Below are positions 51,626 through 60,197 of a stretch of 64,000 nucleotides of DNA, piece after piece. This stretch comes from Mariniflexile fucanivorans (GTDB lineage Bacteria > Bacteroidota > Bacteroidia > Flavobacteriales > Flavobacteriaceae): assembly GCF_004341235.1 (NCBI RefSeq), contig NZ_SLUP01000004.1, positions 124,001-188,000 on the forward strand, given 5' to 3'. The translations under genes and the position numbers were made by a program. The stretch's first letter is position 1. Every line of letters begins with the position of its first letter. The notes beneath the pieces are model-generated. The model was not told the DNA's origin. It was given only the letters and a program-made list of their open reading frames with translations, and made no database searches.

Positions 51626-52363
51626 TTAGTTACAAGAATTTAATTCAGATAAATAATTTGAAGCTAAACTCTTTAAATTATTCACATAATATTGTTTAAG
51701 GTCTTCAATACTTTTGTTCGAAGTGTCTTCTAAATTATCAGTATTTGTGATGGTTTTATGGTTGCAATCACAACTTTTTAAAGTTTCATTATAAGATTTA
51801 ATATTCGAAGCGATAAGGGTTTTATAATTCAAGATTAACTGTTCTTTTTTAAGAAGTATTTCTTGTTCTTTCTGTTCTGCCAACTTTCCTTTAATTTCAG
51901 CTTCCTTAAGCTTTAAGGTTTCTTGTTGTTGTTTCAGTTTCAACTGTTCTTTTTCCAAATCGTTAAGCATTTGGTTATTTGCCGTACTTGAAGTAGAGGT
52001 GCCGGCAGTACATTTTTCAATAGCAATCACACTTTCTTTACTAATATCCCTGCCTTGTTTCACAAAAAACCGTCCGTCTTCATACGTTTTAGCATCTTCT
52101 ACTTTAGCTAATAAAATAATGGCTTTATCAGTAAATTCCAAAGCAGTTTCGCAGCCACAACCAGTTAAAGGTTTCTTTGAAAGTTTTAACGACTCAACCG
52201 ATCTGTTTGCATAATACTTTAAATGGCTGATATTATTGGCATCGTAAGATGATTTTACATGTGAGTAGGCACTCACTAAATAATAGTTGGCATCGTCACA
52301 TACCGTTTGGCCGTTAACAGTTATTGAAATAATAAAAATAAAAAAAAGGTAAAAGTGTTTCAT
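51626..52363 (-). CDS. Exported coiled-coil protein
   Basis: A 245-residue protein with a signal peptide (cleavage after TVNG) and a long coiled coil (about 130-180: EKEQLKLKQQQETLKLKEAE). Eight cysteines occur in the mature part, including GCGCE and SCDCN, which could form disulphides or bind metal. No family was recognised. It stands alone. Confidence 0.7.
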   Translation of the reverse strand: MKHFYLFFIFIISITVNGQTVCDDANYYLVSAYSHVKSSYDANNISHLKYYANRSVESLKLSKKPLTGCGCETALEFTDKAIILLAKVEDAKTYEDGRFFVKQGRDISKESVIAIEKCTAGTSTSSTANNQMLNDLEKEQLKLKQQQETLKLKEAEIKGKLAEQKEQEILLKKEQLILNYKTLIASNIKSYNETLKSCDCNHKTITNTDNLEDTSNKSIEDLKQYYVNNLKSLASNYLSELNSCN

Positions 52364-52483
52364 AAGTTTGGGGTTAGTACATAAATAGGTGCTGCTAATG
52401 TATCAAAAAACATTAAACATGGCAGTGTTATTCATCGAAATTATGAGATTTACTATATTTATAGCATATAAGTTTATAATAAA

Positions 52484-53359
52484 ATGATAATTATGAAAGA
52501 TAAATGGATTGAAAAATATAAAGTTACAGCGCCAATATCGTTAAAAGATATAGACACAAAAGTGGTTATAAAAAAAGCAGATAAAAAGCTTAAAGATGTA
52601 CGAGAAGATTTAGGAAAACTTCAAGACACCATGTATGCACACGATAAATATGCAGTTTTGGTATGTTTACAAGGCATGGATACTTCTGGAAAAGACAGTT
52701 TAATACGTGAGGTTTTTAAGGAATTTAATGTTAGGGGTGTGGTGGTGCATAGTTTTAAAGTACCAACAGATTTGGAGCTGGGGCATGATTATTTGTGGCG
52801 CCACTATATAGCACTTCCCCAACGCGGAAAATTTGGTGTTTTTAACAGAACGCATTACGAAAATGTATTGGTAACGCGCGTACATCCTGAGTATGTTTTA
52901 GGTGAAAATATACCTTCGGTTAATTCGGTTGAAGATATTGATGATACCTTTTGGAATAAACGTTTTGAACAAATAAATAATTTTGAAAAGCATATAGCCG
53001 AAAATGGTACCATCATTTTCAAATTCTTTTTAAACCTTTCTAAAGACGAACAAAAATACCGTTTGCTTCGTCGTTTAGAAAAACAAGAGAAAAATTGGAA
53101 ATTTTCTCCGGGCGATTTAAAAGAACGCAAACTCTGGGATGATTACCAAACATGCTATGAAGATGCCATTAACCGCACCTCGAAACCGTACGCACCTTGG
53201 TATACCATTCCTGCCGATGATAAAGATACAGCGCGTTACATGGTGGCTAAAATAATGCATGATACCTTGAAAAAATATACCGATATTCAAGAACCCGAGT
53301 TAGACGATAAAATAAAAGCAAACATGTCTATGTATAAGCAGGAGCTGGAAAACGAGTAA
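52484..53359 (+). CDS. ppk2: Polyphosphate kinase 2 family protein
   Basis: A 291-residue P-loop kinase that moves phosphate between polyphosphate and nucleotides. Walker A is CLQGMDTSGKDSLIREV, then VHSFKVPTDLELGHDYLWR and the Walker B-like segment GVFNRTHYENVLVTRVHPE. Which nucleotide it prefers (AMP, ADP or GDP) cannot be read. The ATG at 52484 or the one nine bases later may be the start. It precedes the M28 peptidase gene but need not be linked to it in function. Confidence 0.93.
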   Translation: MIIMKDKWIEKYKVTAPISLKDIDTKVVIKKADKKLKDVREDLGKLQDTMYAHDKYAVLVCLQGMDTSGKDSLIREVFKEFNVRGVVVHSFKVPTDLELGHDYLWRHYIALPQRGKFGVFNRTHYENVLVTRVHPEYVLGENIPSVNSVEDIDDTFWNKRFEQINNFEKHIAENGTIIFKFFLNLSKDEQKYRLLRRLEKQEKNWKFSPGDLKERKLWDDYQTCYEDAINRTSKPYAPWYTIPADDKDTARYMVAKIMHDTLKKYTDIQEPELDDKIKANMSMYKQELENE

Positions 53360-53448
53360 ACTTTATTGTTTTTGAAATGTTTTTTATGATTTCTTTTAGA
53401 AGTCTCCCTTTTATAAATACTATTTTTAACTCAAAATTCAACAATATT

Positions 53449-54825
53449 ATGATAAAAGTTGCAACAGTACTATGCTGTTTTTTTATTTCAATAGGATTAA
53501 ATGCCCAAACCGACGAAGCTGTTTTAAAAAAAATATACACCACATCTTTAACCAACGGAAAAAGTTACGATTGGCTAAATCATTTATCAATCCAAATAGG
53601 CAGCCGTTTATCAGGTTCGTTGGGAGCTGAAAGAGCTGTAACTTATACAAAAGAAGAACTCGAAAAATTAGGTTTAGATAAAGTTTGGTTACAACCCGTT
53701 ATGGTACCACGTTGGGTTCGAGGTGCAAAAGAATATGCGTATATAGAAACTGCTCCAGGTAAAACCAATACAGTAAATATTTGTGCCTTGGGCGGTTCGG
53801 TAGCAACCCCATCTCTAGGAATTAAAGCAAATATTGTTGAAGTTAAAAACTTTGAAGAATTAGAAACTTTGGGAAAAGCGAATGTTGAAGGGAAAATTGT
53901 ATTCTATAATCGCCCGATGCAACCCGATTTAATTGAAACGTTTAATGCGTATGGTGGTTGTGTAAACCAAAGATATAAAGGTGCCGTTGAAGCTTCAAAA
54001 TATGGCGCCATTGGTGTTATTGTAAGGTCTATGAATTTACGTTTAGACGATTTGCCACATACAGGAAGTATGACGTATGATGATATGCCTGTTGAAAAAC
54101 GAATTCCTGCAGCAGCCATAAGTACCAATGATGCCGAAGTATTAAGCACCATGCTGCAATTGGATAAAAACATAAAACTCTACTTTAAACAAAATTGCAA
54201 ACAATTAGCCGATGTGCAATCGTATAACGTAATTGGTGAAATTACGGGCAGCCAGTTTCCAAGCGAGTATATGGTTGTCGGTGGTCATTTAGATTCCTGG
54301 GATTTAGGTGATGGTTCGCATGATGATGGCGCTGGTGTTGTACAATCTATGGATGTATTACGATTGTTAAAAGAATCTGGAATTAAACCAAAACGCAGTA
54401 TTCGTGTGGTATTATTTATGAATGAAGAAAACGGTTTACGGGGTGGTAATAAATACGCCGAAGAAGCCAAACAAAAAAATGAAAATCATGTGTTTGCTCT
54501 CGAAAGTGATGCTGGTGGTTTTACACCACGTGGTTTTAGTTTCGATTGTAATGATGCCAATTACAATCAGGTTTTAAGTTGGCAACAACTATTTAAACCG
54601 TACTTAATTCATTATTTTGAAAAGGGTGGAAGTGGTGCCGATGTGAGTCCATTAAAAACTAAAACAAATGTTTTGGCAGGTTTACGTCCAGATTCTCAAC
54701 GGTATTTCAATCATCATCATGCAAGCAATGATACTTTTGATGCCGTTAATAAACGTGAGCTGGAATTAGGTGCAGCAACAATGGCTTCTTTAGTATATCT
54801 GTTTGATAAATATGGAGTTAAATAA
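53449..54825 (+). CDS. M28 family metallopeptidase, exported
   Basis: A 458-residue zinc aminopeptidase or carboxypeptidase-like enzyme. The signal peptide (ending GLNAQ, about residue 20) places it outside the cytoplasm. The zinc ligands are visible: GGHLDSWDLGDGSHDDGAGV (His, Asp), the catalytic and metal Glu pair in MNEENGLRGG, ALESDAGG (Asp) and the late His in HHHASNDTFD. A PA-type insert lies around residues 150-260. The ATG at 53449 begins the signal and is preferred to the ATG at 53377. A 7-base tandem repeat follows. Confidence 0.93.
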   Translation: MIKVATVLCCFFISIGLNAQTDEAVLKKIYTTSLTNGKSYDWLNHLSIQIGSRLSGSLGAERAVTYTKEELEKLGLDKVWLQPVMVPRWVRGAKEYAYIETAPGKTNTVNICALGGSVATPSLGIKANIVEVKNFEELETLGKANVEGKIVFYNRPMQPDLIETFNAYGGCVNQRYKGAVEASKYGAIGVIVRSMNLRLDDLPHTGSMTYDDMPVEKRIPAAAISTNDAEVLSTMLQLDKNIKLYFKQNCKQLADVQSYNVIGEITGSQFPSEYMVVGGHLDSWDLGDGSHDDGAGVVQSMDVLRLLKESGIKPKRSIRVVLFMNEENGLRGGNKYAEEAKQKNENHVFALESDAGGFTPRGFSFDCNDANYNQVLSWQQLFKPYLIHYFEKGGSGADVSPLKTKTNVLAGLRPDSQRYFNHHHASNDTFDAVNKRELELGAATMASLVYLFDKYGVK

Positions 54826-54863
54826 ATGACAAGTGACAATTAACAATTGACAATTAACACCTT

Positions 54864-54957
54864 AAAACCCAAAACCCAAAACCCAAAACCCAAAACCCAA
54901 AACCCAAAACCCAAAACCAACAACCAAAAACCAAAAACCAAAAACCAAAAACCAAAA
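54864..54957 (+). repeat. Seven-base tandem repeat, AAAACCC then AAAAACC
   Basis: Seven perfect copies of AAAACCC (54864-54912), a short break, then four copies of AAAAACC and a variant, all in a 7-base period. It lies between the M28 and DinB genes, just before the DinB ATG. A related C-rich run follows at 48005-48040. Confidence 0.9.
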
Positions 54958-54965
54958 ACTCTAGA

Positions 54966-55520
54966 ATGAAACACCTCATATTTGTTTTTGCTCTAATCAA
55001 TTCAATAATTACAATGGCTCAATCTGAAGAAAAATTACCTTATTATGAAATTCCTGAATATTCTGAATCATATACTGCAAATTCTGTAGCAGCTAGAATG
55101 ATTGATGGTTTAGGATTTCGCTATTATTGGGCTACTGAGGGGTTACTTACTGAAGATTTAAATTATAAACCAAGTGAATCTGCTAGGGCAACTTCTGAAA
55201 CGATCGAACATATTTACGGCTTATCTAAAGTTATTAGAAATAATGTTTTAACTGATAATAAAGATGATAATAAAGAGAAACTCAATTTTGAAGGCTTACG
55301 AAAACAAACATTATTAAATTTGAAGTTGGTTTCAGATGCATTAAGAAGTACAAAAGCACCTTTTAAATTAGAAGATTCAGCAGTGCCTTTTTGGAATATC
55401 ATTAACGGCCCTATTTCTGATGCGTTGTGGCATTGTGGGCAAGTGGTTTTATTGCGTCGTTCTTCTGGAAATCACTTTAATTCGAAGGTTAATCTTTTTA
55501 GTGGGAAAATTAAAGAATAG
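54966..55520 (+). CDS. DinB family protein, exported
   Basis: A 184-residue four-helix-bundle protein of the DinB/YfiT type, with a signal peptide (MKHLIFVFALINSIITMA). The family metal pattern is partly visible: His in TIEHIYGLSK and His in LWHCGQVVLLRR, as in metal-binding DinB proteins. The enzymatic role is not known. The start codon lies directly after the 7-base tandem repeat, so the repeat may affect its expression. Confidence 0.82.
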   Translation: MKHLIFVFALINSIITMAQSEEKLPYYEIPEYSESYTANSVAARMIDGLGFRYYWATEGLLTEDLNYKPSESARATSETIEHIYGLSKVIRNNVLTDNKDDNKEKLNFEGLRKQTLLNLKLVSDALRSTKAPFKLEDSAVPFWNIINGPISDALWHCGQVVLLRRSSGNHFNSKVNLFSGKIKE

Positions 55521-55716
55521 TTTAGAGTACGACTTATTGAAGATTCAACTAATCATAATTTATTTCTTCCTGTTAAAATCTATTTCGATCTAGTTTTATA
55601 ATATTTTGAACATCTGGGTTTATTAATCTTAAAATAATTTGGTTCAGGAACTTTTTTTTAAATCCGATATATTGCACCAAATAGCCGATAAATTCGGAAT
55701 CTATTTTTCTGTTAAT

Positions 55717-55724
55717 TAGCTTTG
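55717..55724 (+). promoter_or_regulatory. -7 box upstream of the T9SS cargo gene
   Basis: TAGCTTTG fits TAnnTTTG, 30 bases before the start codon. The preceding 200 bases show no gene. Confidence 0.4.
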
Positions 55725-55754
55725 TGTATATTATAACTTATAAAACAATCTCAT

Positions 55755-56696
55755 ATGAAAACAAAATTACTTTTATTAGCATTATTTGTAACTATGCTAG
55801 GTTATTCGCAAACAGCCATTGAACAATTTCAAAGTGCTACAGGTTCACAATTTGTAAGGGTAACAGGCACTATAAATCAATCCCCAACAGGTGCAAATGC
55901 ATCATGGGATTTTACAGGTCTATCAGATACTTCAACTATTTATTCAGATACTTATTCTTCTTCAACCATTCAAACAAAAGAAGGTTCAACTTTAATAGCT
56001 GAAATTGTGCTCAATACTTCTGGAGCAACATCTATTATATCTGAAAAATTAGAAGGATTTGAATTAAATTTTTCTAATTATGGTATCATAGGTACCTTTC
56101 CTTTAAGTTATAACTATTCGAATTCAGATACTGTTTCTGGAACATTTAGTGGCGGAGGTGTTTCTGGGACTGTGGCTAATAGTAGTAATATAGTTGTTAG
56201 TGTTGATGCCTACGGAACTTTAAAAGTGGGTGCTTTTGATGGGGCTGTTACAAGATTAAAAATGGTTCAAAACTTATCTCTCAATATTACATTTCCACCA
56301 ATTACAGCATCAGGCACTTTAACATCTTACTTTTATTATGATGCTAATAGCACTAATCTTATATTTAGAACAAACCATTTAGAAGTTTCTGATGCGGGTA
56401 TAGATACCACCATCATGGAACGGTTATACAACAATCCGTTAAGTAATGATAAGTTTCATATTTCAAATTCTGACCTAAGTTTAGTTAGTAATCCTGTGCA
56501 GGAGGTTCTTAGACTTAACGTAAGTAATAATATTAAAATACAACGTATCACTATTTTAGATGTTTTAGGTAAAATTGTTTTAAAAGTAGATACTAATGAA
56601 TCTTCAATACCTGTAAATCAATTAAAATCTGGGTTGTTTTTTGCATCCATTACAACCGATAAAGGCGTTGTGATTAAAAAATTTATAAAGAAATAG
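55755..56696 (+). CDS. Type IX secretion cargo protein with C-terminal sorting domain
   Basis: A 313-residue secreted protein. Residues 1-20 are a signal peptide (cleaved near GYSQ). The middle is a beta-rich region with many Ser, Thr and Gly, of no recognised family. The last 75 residues form a type A sorting domain: SLVSNPVQEVLRLNVSN, ITILDVLGKIVLKV, LKSGLFFASITTDKGVVIKK. This domain directs export through the type IX system, to which PorT belongs. A strong terminator follows. Confidence 0.88.
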   Translation: MKTKLLLLALFVTMLGYSQTAIEQFQSATGSQFVRVTGTINQSPTGANASWDFTGLSDTSTIYSDTYSSSTIQTKEGSTLIAEIVLNTSGATSIISEKLEGFELNFSNYGIIGTFPLSYNYSNSDTVSGTFSGGGVSGTVANSSNIVVSVDAYGTLKVGAFDGAVTRLKMVQNLSLNITFPPITASGTLTSYFYYDANSTNLIFRTNHLEVSDAGIDTTIMERLYNNPLSNDKFHISNSDLSLVSNPVQEVLRLNVSNNIKIQRITILDVLGKIVLKVDTNESSIPVNQLKSGLFFASITTDKGVVIKKFIKK

Positions 56697-56714
56697 TTTT
56701 AGATATAAAACATA

Positions 56715-56757
56715 AAAAGCGTTTCATCCAAAATAGTTAATTGGATGAAACGCTTTT
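56715..56757 (+). terminator. Terminator after the T9SS cargo gene
   Basis: Perfect 17-base stem: AAAAGCGTTTCATCCAA (56715-56731) and TTGGATGAAACGCTTTT (56741-56757) with a 9-base loop, 19 bases past the stop. Confidence 0.92.
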
Positions 56758-57092
56758 GTTTATTGATAGAAATTATTTTAAAATCTAGCTTTATTACTTA
56801 TTAAATATTTTTCTTTAACGTGAGTTCGACGTAAAAAATTCAATTTTAAAGTTTTTTATTGAATATCCGTTTTCCTATAGTGAAAAAAACTGAGATTATC
56901 TGTGAAATTAGCAGGATAATTTTACAATTCAATATTGTTTTATTATCCAGCTGATTTTGCATATTTACGCAGAAAAAATAAATTTTTATATAGTTGCTTT
57001 ATAAAGAAATAGTTACAAAAAGCTGTTTTTATGATATTTTACTGATAATCTTTTTTTTTTTGAATAACATAAATCATGTCACCTTGAATGCT

Positions 57093-57112
57093 CCCCACAA
57101 TTAACGGTGGGG
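57093..57112. other. GC-rich hairpin in an AT-rich gap
   Basis: Perfect stem CCCCAC (57093-57098) and GTGGGG (57107-57112) with loop AATTAACG, no T-run on either side. It lies 60 bases beyond the stop codon of the NTF2-like gene. Role unknown. Confidence 0.4.
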
Positions 57113-57173
57113 TGGATTCCTAATAAATGAATAATTTAGGTTTTTTAGACAATCTCTTTAAATTGAAAAATCA

Positions 57174-58121
57174 TTATTTAGCAGTTAGTAATGTTGGGCT
57201 ATAATAAGCCATTTCAGCCACTATTTTACCATCGGCATCAAAGCTATCGCTAAAATGAAACGGAACTGAAATCGCTTTTTTATCCGATTTACGAATTAAA
57301 TGATAATTCCACCATGATAGTACTTCACGGCCATCGCCCATTTCATATTCTAAATAATCTGGATAACCAATCATATCGATGCTTACAATTTCATAATCTT
57401 TTAAAAATTTTGCCCAATTTGCTTTTGTTTCGGCTTTTGTATGCGATGTTCCAAATTCATCATTAATGTCATTAAACCTGGCGTCATCACTATAAAAGCT
57501 CATGGTTGTTTCAAGATCTCCATTTTCATAAGCGTATGTTAGTTTTCTAACGGTATTGATATTGTCGTGGTGGTTATAAATTTTACCGTTGGTTCTGTTA
57601 CCATAACTCGCGCCAATTTCATCAAAAATACTTTCGTTGTTGTAGCTTATAGAAGTTTGTATTTTATTGTTTTTGTTTACCACATAAAGCCTATGTACTG
57701 GCATATTAATTTTTACGCCTGTTTTTTTGTGCACCCCTTTTAAGTCTTCCCAAGTTTGTACCCAAACTACATCTTTATCGTTGTCTTTTTTATATTCAAT
57801 AGCATCTGGGTAGGCACCTTTTGTACGCGTAATGGTAAAATAATCGAGCGCATCGTTCCAACCTTTTACACCACTTAAAAAGGAGGCTTTGTCTTGTCCT
57901 TTGTCGTTGGTTCTTGTGCCCACGCCATTATAGGATTTAAAATCATCTGCCAAATAACTGGCTACTTTGGTAGAATCTCCAGCTACAAAAGCTTTAGTCA
58001 TATCTTCTACAATTGTAAGTGCAGGATGATCGATGTAAACCGTGCCGTTTGTTTTTTTCTGTGCAAAAAGGCATGTTGTGCTTATAAAAGCGAGTACGAA
58101 TAATAATGTTTTTGTTTTCAT
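57174..58121 (-). CDS. Exported protein with two NTF2/SnoaL-like domains
   Basis: A 315-residue protein with a signal peptide (MKTKTLLFVLAFISTTCLFA). Two NTF2-like domains are visible: about 30-160 (VEDMTKAFVAGDSTKVASYL) and 185-310 (RKLTYAYENGDLETTMSFYS). Each starts with the helix and acidic turn usual for SnoaL-like folds. The duplication within one chain is notable. No catalytic set is recognised. It lies 13 bases downstream of the epimerase gene on the same strand. Confidence 0.8.
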   Translation of the reverse strand: MKTKTLLFVLAFISTTCLFAQKKTNGTVYIDHPALTIVEDMTKAFVAGDSTKVASYLADDFKSYNGVGTRTNDKGQDKASFLSGVKGWNDALDYFTITRTKGAYPDAIEYKKDNDKDVVWVQTWEDLKGVHKKTGVKINMPVHRLYVVNKNNKIQTSISYNNESIFDEIGASYGNRTNGKIYNHHDNINTVRKLTYAYENGDLETTMSFYSDDARFNDINDEFGTSHTKAETKANWAKFLKDYEIVSIDMIGYPDYLEYEMGDGREVLSWWNYHLIRKSDKKAISVPFHFSDSFDADGKIVAEMAYYSPTLLTAK

Positions 58122-58134
58122 TTGATTTTTGGTT

Positions 58135-59073
58135 TTAAGTTGAGTAATTATTTAATGTTTCTTTTATGGGTTTAAACTGTATGTTTAAATCGTTTTTTGC
58201 TAAATCATTTTTGTAAATAATGCTCAGTTTTTCTTTTGGATTTTTGTTGTTAAGCATTGCTTGAATGTCTGATGCTTTATAGGTTTCGCTACTTAATAAA
58301 TAATTTTTGCCATGTAACCCTTTTGTAGTTGCGGTTTTGTAAGTAGCAAGGGCCACATCTTCAACAGTTACCATGGCAAATGGCACATTATTATCAAATA
58401 CAGCTTTCATGAAATCGTTGGGAGCTATATTGTTTTTAATTAAATATTGAATACTGCCTGATGTAGAATCTTCTCTTTCAGATAAAGCGTTACCAATAAC
58501 CATGACTGGGGAAACGGAGCTGATTTCAAAATGTAAATCAGTATTATTTTTAATGAAATTTTCTACCGTTTCATTGGCTATGAATTTAGCTTGTGCATAC
58601 GGGTGGCTCTCGGTACTTGTGAATTTCACCTCTGTTTCATCAAAAGTATCTGTAAAACTTTTTGTTCCTGCTGGAAACGGAAAATTGGTATTATAAGCAG
58701 CAACTGATGCTATAAAAACTACTTTTTCAATACTAGGTGTGTTATTTATTACTTCCAGAAAATTTTCGGTGCCCTTAATTGTAGGGTCGAACAATTGGGT
58801 TTTTGGGTCTTCTACATCTAAAATGAAAGGAGTTCCACTATGAATTACCACGTCGCAATCGCTTACAAAATCTTTTAAAGCAATTTTATCTGTTACGTTT
58901 AATTCACTTATATAAAGATTTTCCGAATGGTTAAAAACCATTAAATGTTCGTATTTGTCTTTCTCGGTAATATCGGTGGTCGAAACTTTTACTTGAAACC
59001 CATGGTCTAGAAATTGCTTGGTTATATAACTGCCTATAAAACCAGAACCACCTATGATGCCTGCTTTTTTCAT
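58135..59073 (-). CDS. NAD-dependent epimerase/dihydroflavonol reductase-like protein
   Basis: A 312-residue extended short-chain dehydrogenase. The nucleotide motif is GIIGGSGFIGSYITKQFL near the N-terminus. A YxxxK-type catalytic pair fits SHPYAQAKFIANE (Tyr and Lys), with a Ser upstream in VFIASVAAYN. The substrate is unknown. The dihydroflavonol-reductase-like group acts on many ketones. It precedes the double NTF2-like gene in one transcription unit. Confidence 0.88.
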   Translation of the reverse strand: MKKAGIIGGSGFIGSYITKQFLDHGFQVKVSTTDITEKDKYEHLMVFNHSENLYISELNVTDKIALKDFVSDCDVVIHSGTPFILDVEDPKTQLFDPTIKGTENFLEVINNTPSIEKVVFIASVAAYNTNFPFPAGTKSFTDTFDETEVKFTSTESHPYAQAKFIANETVENFIKNNTDLHFEISSVSPVMVIGNALSEREDSTSGSIQYLIKNNIAPNDFMKAVFDNNVPFAMVTVEDVALATYKTATTKGLHGKNYLLSSETYKASDIQAMLNNKNPKEKLSIIYKNDLAKNDLNIQFKPIKETLNNYST

Positions 59074-59268
59074 TTGAAATAATTTTTACCCCTTTAAAAA
59101 AGGAGTGTATTAGTACTTCTAACTCTAACAAAAAATTAAGTAGGTAATATTTGGGGAATAGAAACAGACAGCATAACAAATAATTAAAGAGTGACTAATT
59201 CTTTTTTTAATTATAAATGACATGTTTTATTGCATTTAGTTGATGCTAAAACTGTCTGTTATGGTTGG

Positions 59269-60030
59269 TTAATTATTTTTTGCTACGTAGCCTAAATCGG
59301 GGCGCATTTCCCCAGATTTGGTTTCATATCTAGAAATTGAACTAAATAGCGCATCAAACAGTTTTTTGCCTTCTTCGCCGTATTGCGCTTCTGCTTCATT
59401 ACTTGTTTTTATATAATCTTGAGCATCTTTAGCTGAAAGCACGGCAACGTAGAATTCTTCAGGTGAACCAAATCCGCTGTGATAAATTCTAAATTGTTCT
59501 TTGAGTCCCTTTTTTGCGTAGAATTCTTTTATTGCTTTTATTTTTTCTGAAACTATTTTGGAAGTTGAGGGCGTTACATAAAAGAAATGGTACTTTCTAT
59601 AATCTTGATTAGGGGTACTCACATTCATTCCGTTAGGCATGTAAGATAGGTCAGCGTTTAAATGGATAACATAATCTGTGTGCTTATCGTAGCATGTGTT
59701 AAAGCGTTCAAACAAGGCAGAAAAGTTTTCTTTGCCCATTTTTTCAGCAAGTGGCTCTAATGGGTTGGCATCAAAATCAGCCATATTTTTAATAGGAGCA
59801 ATGGTTAGATACCTACCATCATCAATTCTTATTGATGCCCAATCGGCATCTTTAAGGTCGTGTTTTTTGCAGGCTTCAACAAAATCTTTACATACTTTTT
59901 CATAGTCATTTTGCTTGGCGGGTTTTACGTAGTCGGTGTGTACCCAATACGCTTGGTTTTGTGCATTCGCCACTAATGTTATCATACATAGTAACAAGAT
60001 GCCGAACAATGTGTTTTTCAAAATTTTCAT
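59269..60030 (-). CDS. Exported protein of unknown function
   Basis: A 253-residue protein with a signal peptide (LFGILLLCMITLVANAQ). The mature part shows two similar alpha/beta halves (HTDYVKPAKQNDYEKVCKDF; KYHFFYVTPSTSKIVSEKIK), which recall a dimeric alpha-beta barrel fold. The Met at 60030 begins the signal and is preferred to one 51 bases upstream. No family was identified. It is 195 bases upstream of the epimerase gene on the same strand and may be regulated separately. Confidence 0.65.
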   Translation of the reverse strand: MKILKNTLFGILLLCMITLVANAQNQAYWVHTDYVKPAKQNDYEKVCKDFVEACKKHDLKDADWASIRIDDGRYLTIAPIKNMADFDANPLEPLAEKMGKENFSALFERFNTCYDKHTDYVIHLNADLSYMPNGMNVSTPNQDYRKYHFFYVTPSTSKIVSEKIKAIKEFYAKKGLKEQFRIYHSGFGSPEEFYVAVLSAKDAQDYIKTSNEAEAQYGEEGKKLFDALFSSISRYETKSGEMRPDLGYVAKNN

Positions 60031-60197
60031 GATAATAGCGTTTAAATGGTTAATTAATAACCCTAAGCTATTGATAATCATTTGTAAATGAAACCGATAT
60101 AGGACGAAGCGGGTGTAATAATGTCCGAAACCTATGTTTTAGTTATCGGACGGTTTAAATGGTTGATAATTAAATATATAAATGGTTTTTAAGCAGA

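Larger units (their letters stand above)
56697..57173. other. Gap between the T9SS cargo gene and the NTF2-like gene
   Basis: No gene was found. It holds the terminator at 56715-56757 and a GC-rich hairpin at 57093-57112 in an otherwise AT-rich stretch. Confidence 0.5.

Noticed and set aside
54864-54957. The 7-base repeats as a CRISPR array or a telomere
   Set aside because: There are no spacers, no cas genes and the unit is far too short for CRISPR. Nothing else suggests a chromosome end, and genes continue on both sides.
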